A stretch of 64,000 nucleotides of DNA from Isoperla grammatica. Its lineage: Eukaryota > Arthropoda > Insecta > Plecoptera > Perlodidae. Shown in pieces: positions 24,370 to 36,600 of the stretch. Positions within the stretch are counted from its first letter, which is position 1. Every line of letters begins with the position of its first letter. The notes beneath the pieces are model-generated. The model was given only the letters and a program-made list of their open reading frames with translations. It did not search any database and had not been told where the DNA came from. Made by a program: the position numbers and the translations under genes. Location: positions 40,779,201 to 40,843,200 of the forward strand of contig OX246739.1 of assembly GCA_945910005.1 (NCBI GenBank), written 5' to 3'.

Positions 24370-25630
24370 TATATATTTTGATATTAGTATCCGATGGAAA
24401 TGCATTTCTTATGGAAGTCAAGAGAGGAAGTCGGTCAGACTTCGACAAGCAGGAGTAGAGATAAGATCGGGTTCTACTAGCGTCACGGCACCGAGGGACG
24501 TGCGTCACGGTCTCGTACGACTAGCAGGTCTCATACGGCTGGCTGGTCTCAAAGTTTGATGGACATTATAGACATTAAATAAATAAAAGGTTTTGAAGGG
24601 TATTTGGCAAAACGTAAACCAAGTGACGTAGGTTATACTAGGATGGAATATTGACAGTTTAGAATACTTGCAAGTAGCAGGCATAGCTGAACTATTGCCT
24701 GCAGGCAGGTGGTGTATAGCAAGTGACAGGTAGACCAAGAAACAAACTGTATAAATAGGTTTGACTCGGAGCTTATTGGTAAAGAATTTTTATCAGAAGT
24801 TGTTAGCTATGTATACCTACATGCGCCAAATAAACTTTACCGCTCACCGACCACTCTAATTTGCGTAATTAATAATTAAAATGTTAAAACTTTTGCTCAC
24901 ATAATCGTTATTTAAAATTTTTTCCCATATTATATTTTAATACGTTAAACAACCACGTTTATAATAAGAAAAAAATAGTTTTCTTGTTTATACATTCTGC
25001 TAATGATTAATTAATTAATAACTGTTAATTAAATAGCGTTTTCAAGTAAATGCTTTCCATGTATGTATAGTTGGTATGATTGAATGTATTTTTGATAGTT
25101 TTAAATATAATAATTACATACCATACTGAACTTGTAGGCCTATAGAAATTTTACCCGGGCAATAAAAATACTATTCGTATGCCAAAGCAGCATTTAAAAC
25201 AATTAATTATGAGTGACATTAATTACTGATGTCTTTTGTCTTGGACATACACAATATGGGTATCAAAAGAAAGCTGCTGATACATTGGTTTTAATATCGG
25301 TACACTCAGGGTGATGCACAAAATTACCCAACTTTTTTTAGGGGGGGGGGTGGGGAAGGAGTTTCGTCCAATGTATCAAATGAAAAAGATTAACATTGTT
25401 TTTAATATAAAGACTTTCAGGGCTGTAGGGGTGAAGTAGATTACTTTGAGATAGCAATTATTTTATTTTGCTGTCTTTTTCCATACCAATGGTCAGATTA
25501 TTATGGCAGATAGTGCTGTCTCGTAAGAATACTGGTCCAAGCTTGTCCAACAAAGCCTACACTTTTCTTTTATATACTCACAACTCACAAGTGTGCGGTT
25601 TGATTGTTTCAGCACTCTACATAAGCGAGT

Positions 25631-28600
25631 ATGGCAGAAGCCCACTCCGCTGTTGCGTTCTCCTTCTCAATCACCCACGAGGGATGGGATGTCAACTTCG
25701 ACCGAGAAGTTTTACACCTAGTCTGGCAGTCTGGTGTGCGGTCGTGGAAGAAACGATTAGCACGTTTTAAGGTTGGCCTGTTTTACTACACACATAGCCT
25801 AAGCCTATGTCTTCAGATGTTCTAAACTACTAATTTATTATGATATTATCATGTATATTTGCAAATAATAGTTTTAGTGTAGCAAATAGCAGATATTATA
25901 AAATAATTAAGTGGTACCTAGCTAGACCTACAATAGATTCAGCTTGGACATTGCACGAAAAGAGTAAAACAGGGAAATTCTGTTAGGTATTTTTTTTTAT
26001 AATAAAGTTACCTATGTTGCCTAAATACAATAAATTGAAAGTACAATCAGTGTGTATGGCCTATACATAACAACTAAAACAAAACAACTTGAGTAAGATA
26101 TGACTATCAGTAGCATTATTTAGATCAGTGATACACTTATATTAATCTAAATTATTGTACTGAAATAGAATTTAAAGTAGGTAGGCCTACTTAATGCTTA
26201 CTTATGATACGAAGAAAACCAGAATTTAAAAAAAGGAAAAAACCAACTCCGACTGGGAACCGAACCCAGGTGTCCCAAGGGTCAAGTCGCCCACCTGGCA
26301 AGTGAAAAAACGAAAAAAGAACTGGGTTTGATGCCCTTCCCAGTCGGGGTTGGTTTTTTAATTTCTGGTTTTCTTCATAAATCCACCCACAAGAGGTTAT
26401 ATCAACAGATATTTTTTCAAGAAACACTCTTGTGGGCAAAGTGGGAGACCTGGGTTCGATTCCCAGTCGGGGTTGGTTTTTTTATTTTCAGTTTTCAGCA
26501 TAGGACTATATATACATAGCAGTCAGACAGACTACTTTGCCTCAGTAGGCTAAACAAATGTTTGTCAAATAAATAAGTGTATCAGCTTTACCTGGATCCA
26601 TTCACTCACCTTCTTTTGAAAGTATTTTTGAACATTGAGAACTAGCAGCTACAAGTGGGGAGTTATGAAATTTGAAAGTGAAAGTGTGTCGGTCCTTATG
26701 TAGGTACTAATTGAGGTACAGTACTAAATAAACATATTGTTTAAAGTGTTGACTTGCTTTAATTTATACTGGAAGTGCAAGCTACTTGAATACCGCACTG
26801 GGTAAAGATTTCAGATACCGACTGTACTTGAGATATAATTTAAAACGTTAAAGTGTTGTGCAGTTTTTGACATGAAGCTACCCTGTGTTCTGAAGGCCGT
26901 ATGTTTACCTACCTAGCGGAACACCCGATTTCGGTCTGTTCAAAATTCAAATAGCTTTAAAATGGTTTTAAATTGCCTTCAAAAAAATCAAATATGTCTT
27001 CCTATGGAGAATTTAATACTCTTTCTACTTAATGGTTTTTATTTCAATTAATATTTCCATTTTGCAGATGATCTTAATTAGGTGTGAAAGGTGTCTAGCA
27101 ACATCACATTAATTACTAATTAGGAAATCTGAAAAATTGATTGGAACAAAGAAACATTGATAAGAAAAAGCACTAAATTTTCTACAGGATTATATTTTTA
27201 TTTACATTTGGCACAATTTAAACGGACCGAAATCTACAGTTTCACAGGCTACGTAAACATACATCCTTAAGGGGGCATGAACCTGTTTCAATTGATTTTG
27301 ACAAGATTCTAGTAGTAAAATGTTCAAAGAGCTTCTGAATTAAACAATAATGTCAACTATTGTTGGCACACATGAGCTACAATAAGTAACAATGTGTGCA
27401 ACAATGAGCAACAATATGATAACAATTTGTACATACAAAATAAGATAAAAAACAGTATTGACAAAAATATATTGTTGTCAACTTTCACTATTAATTTGAT
27501 ACATTTCTGGACCAAGGTACACTTATTTTTCAAACTACTGGAGATATCAAACCAATTTTTTTCACTTACATTTAGAGCATAATAATACCGTTATTGGTGG
27601 AGCAAAATTTTGATATCATTGGCCTATTAAAAGTTATGAATTAACTAGCCTGAAAATTTGATCCAAACTATATTACAAGTTTATAAATTTGTAATAGGCT
27701 ATATAAAGGAAGCAAAAAAAATTGGGTTGGTCTCCAGTAGCCTAGTTTAAAAAATAAGTGTTGGTACCTTGGTCCAGAAATGTGTCAAGGTAATAGTGAA
27801 AGTTGCCTGCAATATATTTTTGTCAACAATGCTTTTTATCTTATTTTTGTTGTATTGTTATCAACATATTATTGTTGCTTATGTGTGCCAACAATAGTTG
27901 ACATTATTGTTTAATTCAGAAGCTAGGAACATTTTAGTTTAATCTTGTCAAAATCAGCGGAAACAGGTTCACGCCCATGTAAGTCACTGTTTTATAAAGT
28001 TGCAAATGAGTACTATTTTCATAAGTAGGCTATGTATGTGTACTAACTTCGACCTGTCTTGTCTTTGCAGAACAATATCAAGAGCGGAGTGTATCCAGCC
28101 CCACTATCAAGTCTTTTGACAACTCTAGCCGTTTTAGCGGCATTGTATTTCTCGGGCATTGGGTTCTCACATCGAATGATGAACACCGTATTGAATCATC
28201 TTCCAGAGTGAGCGCATTTAAGACTCATACTATAAGCCTATTAAATCACCTTGCACTTCATGGACTAATTTCAGACTACCAATGTGAGTCTGTTAAATCA
28301 CCATGCATTAGGCAAATTACAAAATTACAGACTATCAATGTTGGTTGTTAATAATGAAAACATTCAAATAGAACTTTTAGTGAAAGTATGGATCAGAATG
28401 TTTTAAGACGAAAATTGTTTTTTGTTTTCGTTTCTCAAAATTAACGGTCTTTAAAGATCGGTTTAGAGTTTGACACACTTTCCTAACATTTAAGATTTAA
28501 TTACATTTTTGTTACTATAGTGACTCGTCTTTTCTTAACTGTTTTATGTACTAGGATTGCTACCATTGGCAGGATTTATAAAAGGCTGCCTCTCATTGGC

Positions 28601-31600
28601 TGGGCTAAGAATTTTAGGGATAAAAGCTAACAAGTTGAGACAACTATGGTTTCAACTTCAGTCGTAGTTCTTAAATCTTAGGAAGTTTGTGAACGCCGTA
28701 TGCTGCTGGCTTGATTCAGCTTTGCTAACCCTTAAATATTATATGGTAGGAAAGTGTGTAGAGCCGAGAGAGGGTAGAGGTAGAGTATGTAATAAAACAT
28801 TATCTTTAATAGGTATTAGAGAAATACATGCCTAGACCAGTATGTTTTAAAGAGGAAGTAATTGCTAGATTTGATATTATGCATAGCCTACATAAATTAA
28901 ATTATGTGTTTCGTGGGCTATTAAGAGTGATCAACATTAACTACATTTTGTAGCCCTAATTCTCTTGGTCTACAAGTGCCTAAGTTATGGCATACTAATT
29001 AATTTCTTATTACCAATGCAAATAATATAGCGGTAGTTGGTAGACATAATTTCTTGCAGCTAGCTTATTGATGCCTATTTTTCCTACCAACAACAATGCC
29101 TTTGAACATTTGAAGTTTTAAGTAGGTTATATTGTTTCATTTGTGTGACATGTAACACCACTCCCACATAATCAGTTCGAATTACCATTAGCATATTTAG
29201 AAGTTGATAAGCCAAATGGTATTTTCATGTTCAATTTTATTCACGGTTTCTATGCCTAGCTAGTTCTACACTGTTTGCCGAGACTTGTGCTGTTTAGTAG
29301 GCCTACAAGCAACTTTTGGTAGCCCCCTTTTCTCTATTGTGAAAAGAAACATTAATTATGCAAGTTCTGGTCTTTAAAACCAAACTTGCTCCTACCCTAG
29401 TCGATAGTCTCCTTTTTACAAAGGCAATTGTTTGTTCGTATTCTAGGAGAGAAGAATTGGTAATTTTGGACGTTTATTTACTTATTTTATTTGCGGTCGT
29501 TTAACTCTTCACAAAAACATTTGGTCAACAATAAATGTAAAGTATCTTACAATTATTACAACAAAATGGAACGGAGGAGAAGCACAACATCTACCGTACA
29601 ACATCATCTGGCATGCTAAGCAAAATTAAATTATTAATATTTCTTTTAGTTTTCTATTGCCACACCCAACTCCATTTGGAAAAGACATGAATTACAATAG
29701 GCCTAATATATTTTCTGTATGTCTTGCAAGTATATTATAGTACAGTACAATAGAAATCTTATAATAAGTAATAACACATATTTGTTTGTTTTGCAGTACA
29801 ACAATACAATGGCAGTTTGTAGCACTGTCAATTATTGGTACAGTCGTTTGGCTATCCATCATCTACACAATACGGTATACACTGAAACTGCTACTTATAT
29901 ACAAGGGATGGATGTACGAAGCACGAGGTCCAGGCCGTAAAATCTCTTTACATACAAAGCTCTGGCTATTGCTGGTCAAGGTTTTGTCAGGGGTAACCAA
30001 ACCACAGTTGTACAGCTTCCAGGGTTCGCTCCCTCGGCTGCCTTTGCCTCCCGTTGCTGACACAATGGAAAGGGTGAGAAACAAACTCAATAAGTTCGGT
30101 AAAACTAAGGATTAAAGGGTAAATGTAACAATCTCCAATTTCTTATGGTGGCCTAGGCCTAACTATTTCTGAGAATTGCTAAACACATCTCATGTTTGTG
30201 GTCTATTCTCATCCCAGTGTCTGAGTAAACATGATCACTGTCCCAAACACTGTCACACATCCCATGAGTTGAAAAGTATGAATGATGATAATACCTGGGT
30301 TTTTAAGCTTCAACCTGTTAATGGATAATGTATGAAGATACATACAGTATAGGCTAACAAGTGAATTGTAATAAGCCTAATAATTGTATATACTATAGCA
30401 TGTGATCCAACAGTTATTGTTTAAATAGGCTACATTTAAAAAAATAAAATACATCAAAACTTTTTCATTTGGTCTAGGCCTACATGTTCCCCACATAAGT
30501 GTTAAAAATGAAATAATGTACAAATTAGAATCCAAATTGTTTAATGAAATTTACTACGTCATGTCAGGAATTCGGAAACTGAATAGAAGCAGTGTGGTTC
30601 AAAAGTCAATGTTTGTTTTGTGTAGTCACACAGGTATATTTGCGAGTGATGTTATACCTTAATCTAATAATCTAGCGCCAAGCCTCTTTCAGTACCTGCG
30701 AAGTGTGAAGCCGCTTCTCGACGACGAGAAGTACTCGCGCATGCAAAAACTAGCGGAAGAGTTCGAGAAGGGCATCGGACCCAAGCTCCAACGCTACCTG
30801 GCTCTCAAGTCGTGGTGGTCGACCAATTACGTCTCTGACTGGTGGGAGGATTACGTCTACCTGCGCGGTCGCACCCCCCTCATGGTCAACTCCAACTTCT
30901 ACGGCATTGACGCGATCCTGCTTGAGCCGCGGGCCTTGCAGGCAGCAAGGGCGGCAACCCTCGTGACCTCGTGCCTCAACTTCCGGCGCCTCATCGAGCG
31001 GCAAGAGCTGGAGCCCATCCTCATACAGGGACTCGTGCCGCTCTGCTCGTGGCAGTACGAGCGCGTCTTCAACACCACCAGGGTGCCCGGCGTGGAGACG
31101 GACAAGATAGTACACTACTCGGACTCGAAGCACATAGTCGTCTACCACAAGGGACGATACTTCAAGGTTATCATCTATCGTAACGGACGTAATCTTCTAT
31201 CTTGTGAATTAGAAGTGTGAGTCGCTCTTCGCTTTTCAGTATTTTGTCATTTAGTTCTCAGCGTTCACTTTTAATTGTTAGGTAATGAAGTTGTGCATGG
31301 CTCTTATTGTTGTTTTAAAATATTGAAGATCGAACTGTGGGTAGAAAATTTCCCCTATTTTTAGGGATGTTCAACGATATTTTTTTCAATATCGATATCG
31401 GCGCCATTGTGCCGATATCGTATCGCGATATCGCTATTAAAAAATTGACATCGATATCGCGATATCGGATTTTTTTCGGCGGTAATAAAACAAAACAATA
31501 CCTAAGAAATCGTAGTCAATTTAAAGTGTTTTCGCCGAGGCCAGCAGTATGCGTTGCTGCAGTTAGTGTCTTCACTCGTCTATACCCCCCCCACCCTTCC

Positions 31601-33660
31601 CCCGGGATATCATTATCAACTTGAAATTTTCCGCCCGTGGCCTGCAGTACGAGTTGCTGCACAGCAATAAAGGCTTGAATTCGCGTGATGACTTCAAGTC
31701 ACGTGTCAGGCTCAGGCTATTGACAGTCGTACAAGTATCAGGCAATACTGAACAACAACATTCTTCTCGGAAAGAATTCGGGGTTCCAGGTACAAATAGT
31801 TGAACGGATCCAATGTCTGGATGCAAACAAAGGGAACCTGCCAGCCCGTGCAGCCATCTGTGTGGAGGGGGTAGTTGTCCAGTTACAAACTGCAGCAACA
31901 CGTAGGCCTACTGCAAACCACGGGAGAAATACTTCAAGTTGACAATGATATCGCGATATTCTCGAGGGCTGGGGGGGGGAGGTAGGTACTCAGTGACAAG
32001 CTGCAGCAACGCATACTGCAGCAATGCATACTGCAGACCATAGCGGAAATATTTTAAGTTGACCAGGATATCGCGATATTTTCGATATGACACTACCATA
32101 TCGATATCGAAATTAATGGCGATTTTCCCGCGATATCGATATCGTATCGAATTATCGATATCGTTGCACATCCCTACCTATTTTATTCCTGCCCTCTTAA
32201 CTCACTGGCCTGCCATTTATGTGGGAAGAAAAGGTCTTGATTATTTTTAATCTAGACGTTAAGGTATTAAAAGTTAAAACTATATTTTAAAAAATGTAGG
32301 GTATAGTTTAGTGTGAGAAAGGAAAAGATTCTAACTGCTTACCTTAGAGAAGTAGGTAGGCGTCATAGTGAACACATTTATAACCAAAACTATTCACAAC
32401 GTTCACATCTTTATTTTCGTCCATCCCTTTGTCTGCGTCGCTGGAATTCCCGTATTTACCTACACCCTTCTCCACTCTCACTCCTCCTGTTTCTCATGGC
32501 CAGCCTCAGTCTAAGTTTACTCTCTGCCTATCAACAACAGACAATGCTAGAGACAAACATTTCAATACTTGTTTCATGTTTATTGTTTATATTTATATTT
32601 CTGATTGTTATGGGACGTACCTACTAGTATCAGGTTAGCTATTGGAATCCTATAAAGTGACGATTGAATATTCTCTCAAAACAATATGCGGCTTAGCCTA
32701 CATTTGGTTAATAGATTTATTCTTCAGATTCTACTTGTCTGGAATGACAAGCTTTTTAATATATTTGTTTTGTGCCCAGTCAAATGCAACACATCCTCGA
32801 TGACACATCTCCACCGGCCTTGGGTGAGGAACAGTTGGCTGCCCTGACTGCTGGACCACGTGTGTCTTGGGCCAACGCAAGGCAAGAGTTCTTCATCAAG
32901 GGCACCAATCGCCAGTCTCTTGACGCGATCGAGAAGGCAGCGTTTGTGGTGGCGCTCGACGATGTCCCGTACGAATTTGATATCAACGAGCCGAGCAAAC
33001 TTGACAAATATGGAGCTATCCTTTTGCACGGAAAAGGCTACGATCGATGGTTCGACAAGTCTTTCACCCTGTGCGTTGGATCCAATGGACGGGTAAGCTG
33101 AAGCATGGGCTGAAACATACGTTCCTTACATAAATCCACCACCAATATGTAAAATTTAAATATCTTTAGTTGGCTTATAAACAAATCACTGTAGCCTACC
33201 TACTTTTCACGGCACATTTCATTTTGCATCATTATTTCCTCTTTACATAATAGGGCCTACCACAGTACTATAACTAGAAGTAGAGGAATTTGAAATTGTT
33301 TTTCTTTTACAAATTTCATTTTATAAAATCCATTGTGTTATGCTGTTTTTATTTTCATTATTACAAACAAAACTATTGCTGAAAGACCAAAAAACGTCGA
33401 TTGATAGACATCAAAATAATAAATATGTGTAGGTCCTACGCGCGCATCTACCACCCATCAACTGCGATATCATGTTGCTGTGTTGGGTGTGTCACTCTTA
33501 TCTTTCATTCTCGTTAAGCACAGTTCTCGTTCTTGCACCAAATGATTTTGTCCTTTCATTAGCAAGTGATCACGAAGGCTACATTGTCAAGATGGTGTTA
33601 CCGGTAATGCTTTAGTTACATTGTAAATTAGCCTGATTAAGCCAAATGTGGGCATATGAT

Positions 33661-33691
<31 letters not shown>

Positions 33692-36600
33692 TACAGCTGA
33701 ACTCAGTATGCCCATGAATAATTATGTTAACGAAAACTAAGTATCTTTTTCTTTCCAGGTTGGCTTCAATGCAGAGCATTCTTGGTAAGTGAAAAGTGAA
33801 AAGACTATATTTTTTGTTCGTGGTCCTTCCGTTCTTTTAGGTTTAGATGTTGGGTATAAATCACATACAGTATTCATTGTTGAGCACATTGGCCATGATA
33901 TTCCTGTCCACGTTCAATTGCAACTATTTTTAGGGTAATCTAAATTACTAAGTTGCTAAATCCAGAATTTTGTTAAAACAAGTTCTTTAAAAGTGGGCTT
34001 TACTATAATGCAATTGATTATTGAAAATAATAAAATACAACATAATAGGCCCTAGTGTGTGTGGTTATTTCTCGAGAAATCAATAATTGAAATGCTTTTA
34101 CCATAAATGTTAAAAGCCATCTTGGCACAAGAAGAAGGAAAAATTAATGATACAAGTTCATTTATGTAGACCTGCTGTGGGAAGAATAAGATGGCATACT
34201 GTAGTAGTACAGTATGTTATAAATTATTTACTATACAGTTTGTGGATTTTCAGGGCAGACGCTGCTGTGATGGGCCATCTTTGGGAATTTGTCATCTTTG
34301 ATGAAATGCGACACAAAGGGTAAAATACTCCTAACAAATCTCCTTCCTATCTGTCACAGATTATGCACTCTGCTATTCTTGGTTTCTTTTGGATTCATTT
34401 TGTGTGCCAGATTATCTTTGGTTGGAGGTGGCGGTCTACGTTGTCTTCTCTTTCTAAAGCAGTACGTAGTGCGTATTTGTTTCTGTTAATGCTTGTTTTG
34501 GTTGGTTAAAGGGCCGATGCACCAGTCATGGGACACATGTGGGAGTACACTGTTTCCGATGAAGTAGGCAATAATGGGTAAAAGATTCTCGTTTATTTAC
34601 GTTTCTTACTAACATTTCCCTTTCTGTTTCTTACTAACAACTAAATTAACATCCCTTCTGCGTTTAACAAAATACTGGGCTAACTCCAGTCAAAGTACTA
34701 GACGTACTAGTAAATGTTTAATTTTAGGCATTTATTCACATGCTAAAAGAATATGATTCATATTTCATACTGATTATGTTGTAAAACAATCCACTGACCA
34801 AATTGAATAACTAATAAACTAGATGTAAGCCAGGGTTGCCACCAAGTCAATTTTTTTATCCTTGAAAGAAACTAAAAAAATCCTGAGAAATCCTTGAAAA
34901 CAGTTAGGTATATTCAGCATTAGCATATTATAACTGCAAAGGAATGTTACAAATTTTCAGGTTTCATGCCAAAATATGTTATGCCAGCCTGATTTTCGAG
35001 AATCTAGACAACATTACGTGCAGAAACGCATAAGAATCGGAATTTTCTTCGAATATATTTTATCGTTTTACTTTTACTCATCATAACTACCACTTGCGGG
35101 AAATTTTATGCAGTCACTTATGTTTATTTTTACTAGTACCTGATGTTCTTTTACTGTCTACATTGCTTTTTTAGCTGAATTTTTAAAAATGTATTAATTT
35201 AATGTATTTTTTAAAGACAGTAGAAAATCCTAAGATTTTGCCCAAAATCCTGTTATCCTTGAGACACTCTAAAAACCCTGAGAAAAGGATGGAATCCTTG
35301 AAAGTGGCAACTCTGATGTAAGCTATTACTGGCTCAGTTGGTCAGTCCGTATCAGTCCTACGGTCATACCCCAGTAGTCAACTATTCCAGCTGATCAACA
35401 TAACCTGTCGGTAAACTTGATCGGCAGCAGACATAGGCCTACATTTGTTAATACTATGGATGGCACAATTATTTTGTTTTCACTACACTGACATGCTATG
35501 ACACTTTCTGCAGCACCAAATTAAGCTTTTCATTAAGTTTGTTAGGCCTAGCCGATTATGTTCTATGTGGTGAAGGTGGGTTCTCCACTCCACAGCAGTC
35601 TAGCATTAATTGTTGTGCACATATTTTAATCGTACATGTTTGCTATGGTACTGTAGTATTTGTACTGTAGGTATTCCTTTCCTTGTTTGTTTTGTGTCAT
35701 GTTTAATTTTTCATATTTTTTTGTTTCCCAACCCTGAATTAGTAGTGTTTGCCTTTGTCATTTACCTAGTTGTTTCTTCCTTTTGTAGTGTAGAACTAGA
35801 ATTTGATATGATTGTACAATCAGTTTAATTTCTATATTTTTATCCCTTCACGTTTACACTTGCAGTATATACCGAACATGAGATCTTTTGATATTACAAT
35901 GTTCCATTTGTTTGCTTGTCTAAGCTACTTTTAAGTATGTAGGAATATTTTGTTGTGTCAAGAAACTATCTTGCCAACGTGATTTTCTACTCTGTGCTCA
36001 CATTGTGAAACTTTAGTGTCTTACTGACCAACCATGGATATGTATTCTAATTTTTTAATTTCAAGCTGTTACCCTCCCATTTAGTATTTACTATAAAAAC
36101 CACTAGATTAAAATTGAATTTTTAAAGATTTTTTTACATTTTTTTCTTTTGCTCAGTCTGCTGATGTCCGTATGCATAGTCGTGACTCGAGCCTTCCTCA
36201 ACTCAGCCTCTCCTCAGCCTCGCGCCCAACCACCAATCAGGCAATCACTGAATGGCATGAGGCTGATGAGGAGACGCTGAGTTGAAGAATGCTTGAGTGT
36301 AAACTATGCATTTAGGCCTAAGAGATTCTAGGAAGGAAACAATGAAAATTCTGTCAGAAACTGACCATTGGTTTGTGAGATTATTCATTACAATAATTAT
36401 TCTCAAGCTATATCCATCTTTATAATAGAAGTATAAAAATACGTAGGCTATAATATGCAGTTGTTATTGGTGAATATTGTGGGGGGTGGGTAGCAGGGTA
36501 AAGAGCTGGACACCTAGTTGCTGAGCCATTAACCAGAGAGCTAAGTTTGTTTTGGCACGATGAGAAGCTGGTCCAGCAGATATCCATAAGGTCATAAAGG

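Larger units (their letters stand above)
15100..25610. other. Long intergenic region upstream of CPT1
   Basis: About 10.5 kb without a gene I can support. It contains inverted-repeat elements at 17711-18155, 20700-21007 and 23763-24044, a TAGGCCTA-dense stretch (about 17050-17420), an A/T-rich (TAAAA)-type simple repeat (19561-19671), an (AT)n microsatellite (24335-24367), and AT-rich patches with TAATTA cores at 22985-23030 and 23355-23390. Open frames such as 15292-15705 and 22079-22369 show no domain and no splice context. Confidence 0.6.
25772..28070 (+). other. CPT1 intron 1
   Basis: Donor GTTGGC, acceptor TTTGCAG. Contains a cluster of tRNA-derived SINE pieces (26206-26500) and the large foldback element (27271-27979); the rest is AT-rich. 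Confidence 0.75.

Noticed and set aside
24318..24440. Open frame across an (AT)n run
   Set aside because: Alternating Tyr/Ile from a microsatellite, not a gene.
26436..26475. Possible tRNA gene (GGTTCGATTCC)
   Set aside because: Only the B-box region is tRNA-like; no acceptor stem or anticodon arm could be folded, and several copies share a non-tRNA tail, as in a SINE.
30750..31148. Antisense frame of 132 codons
   Set aside because: Lies opposite the GC-rich CPT1 exon 4, whose plus-strand protein is unmistakable.
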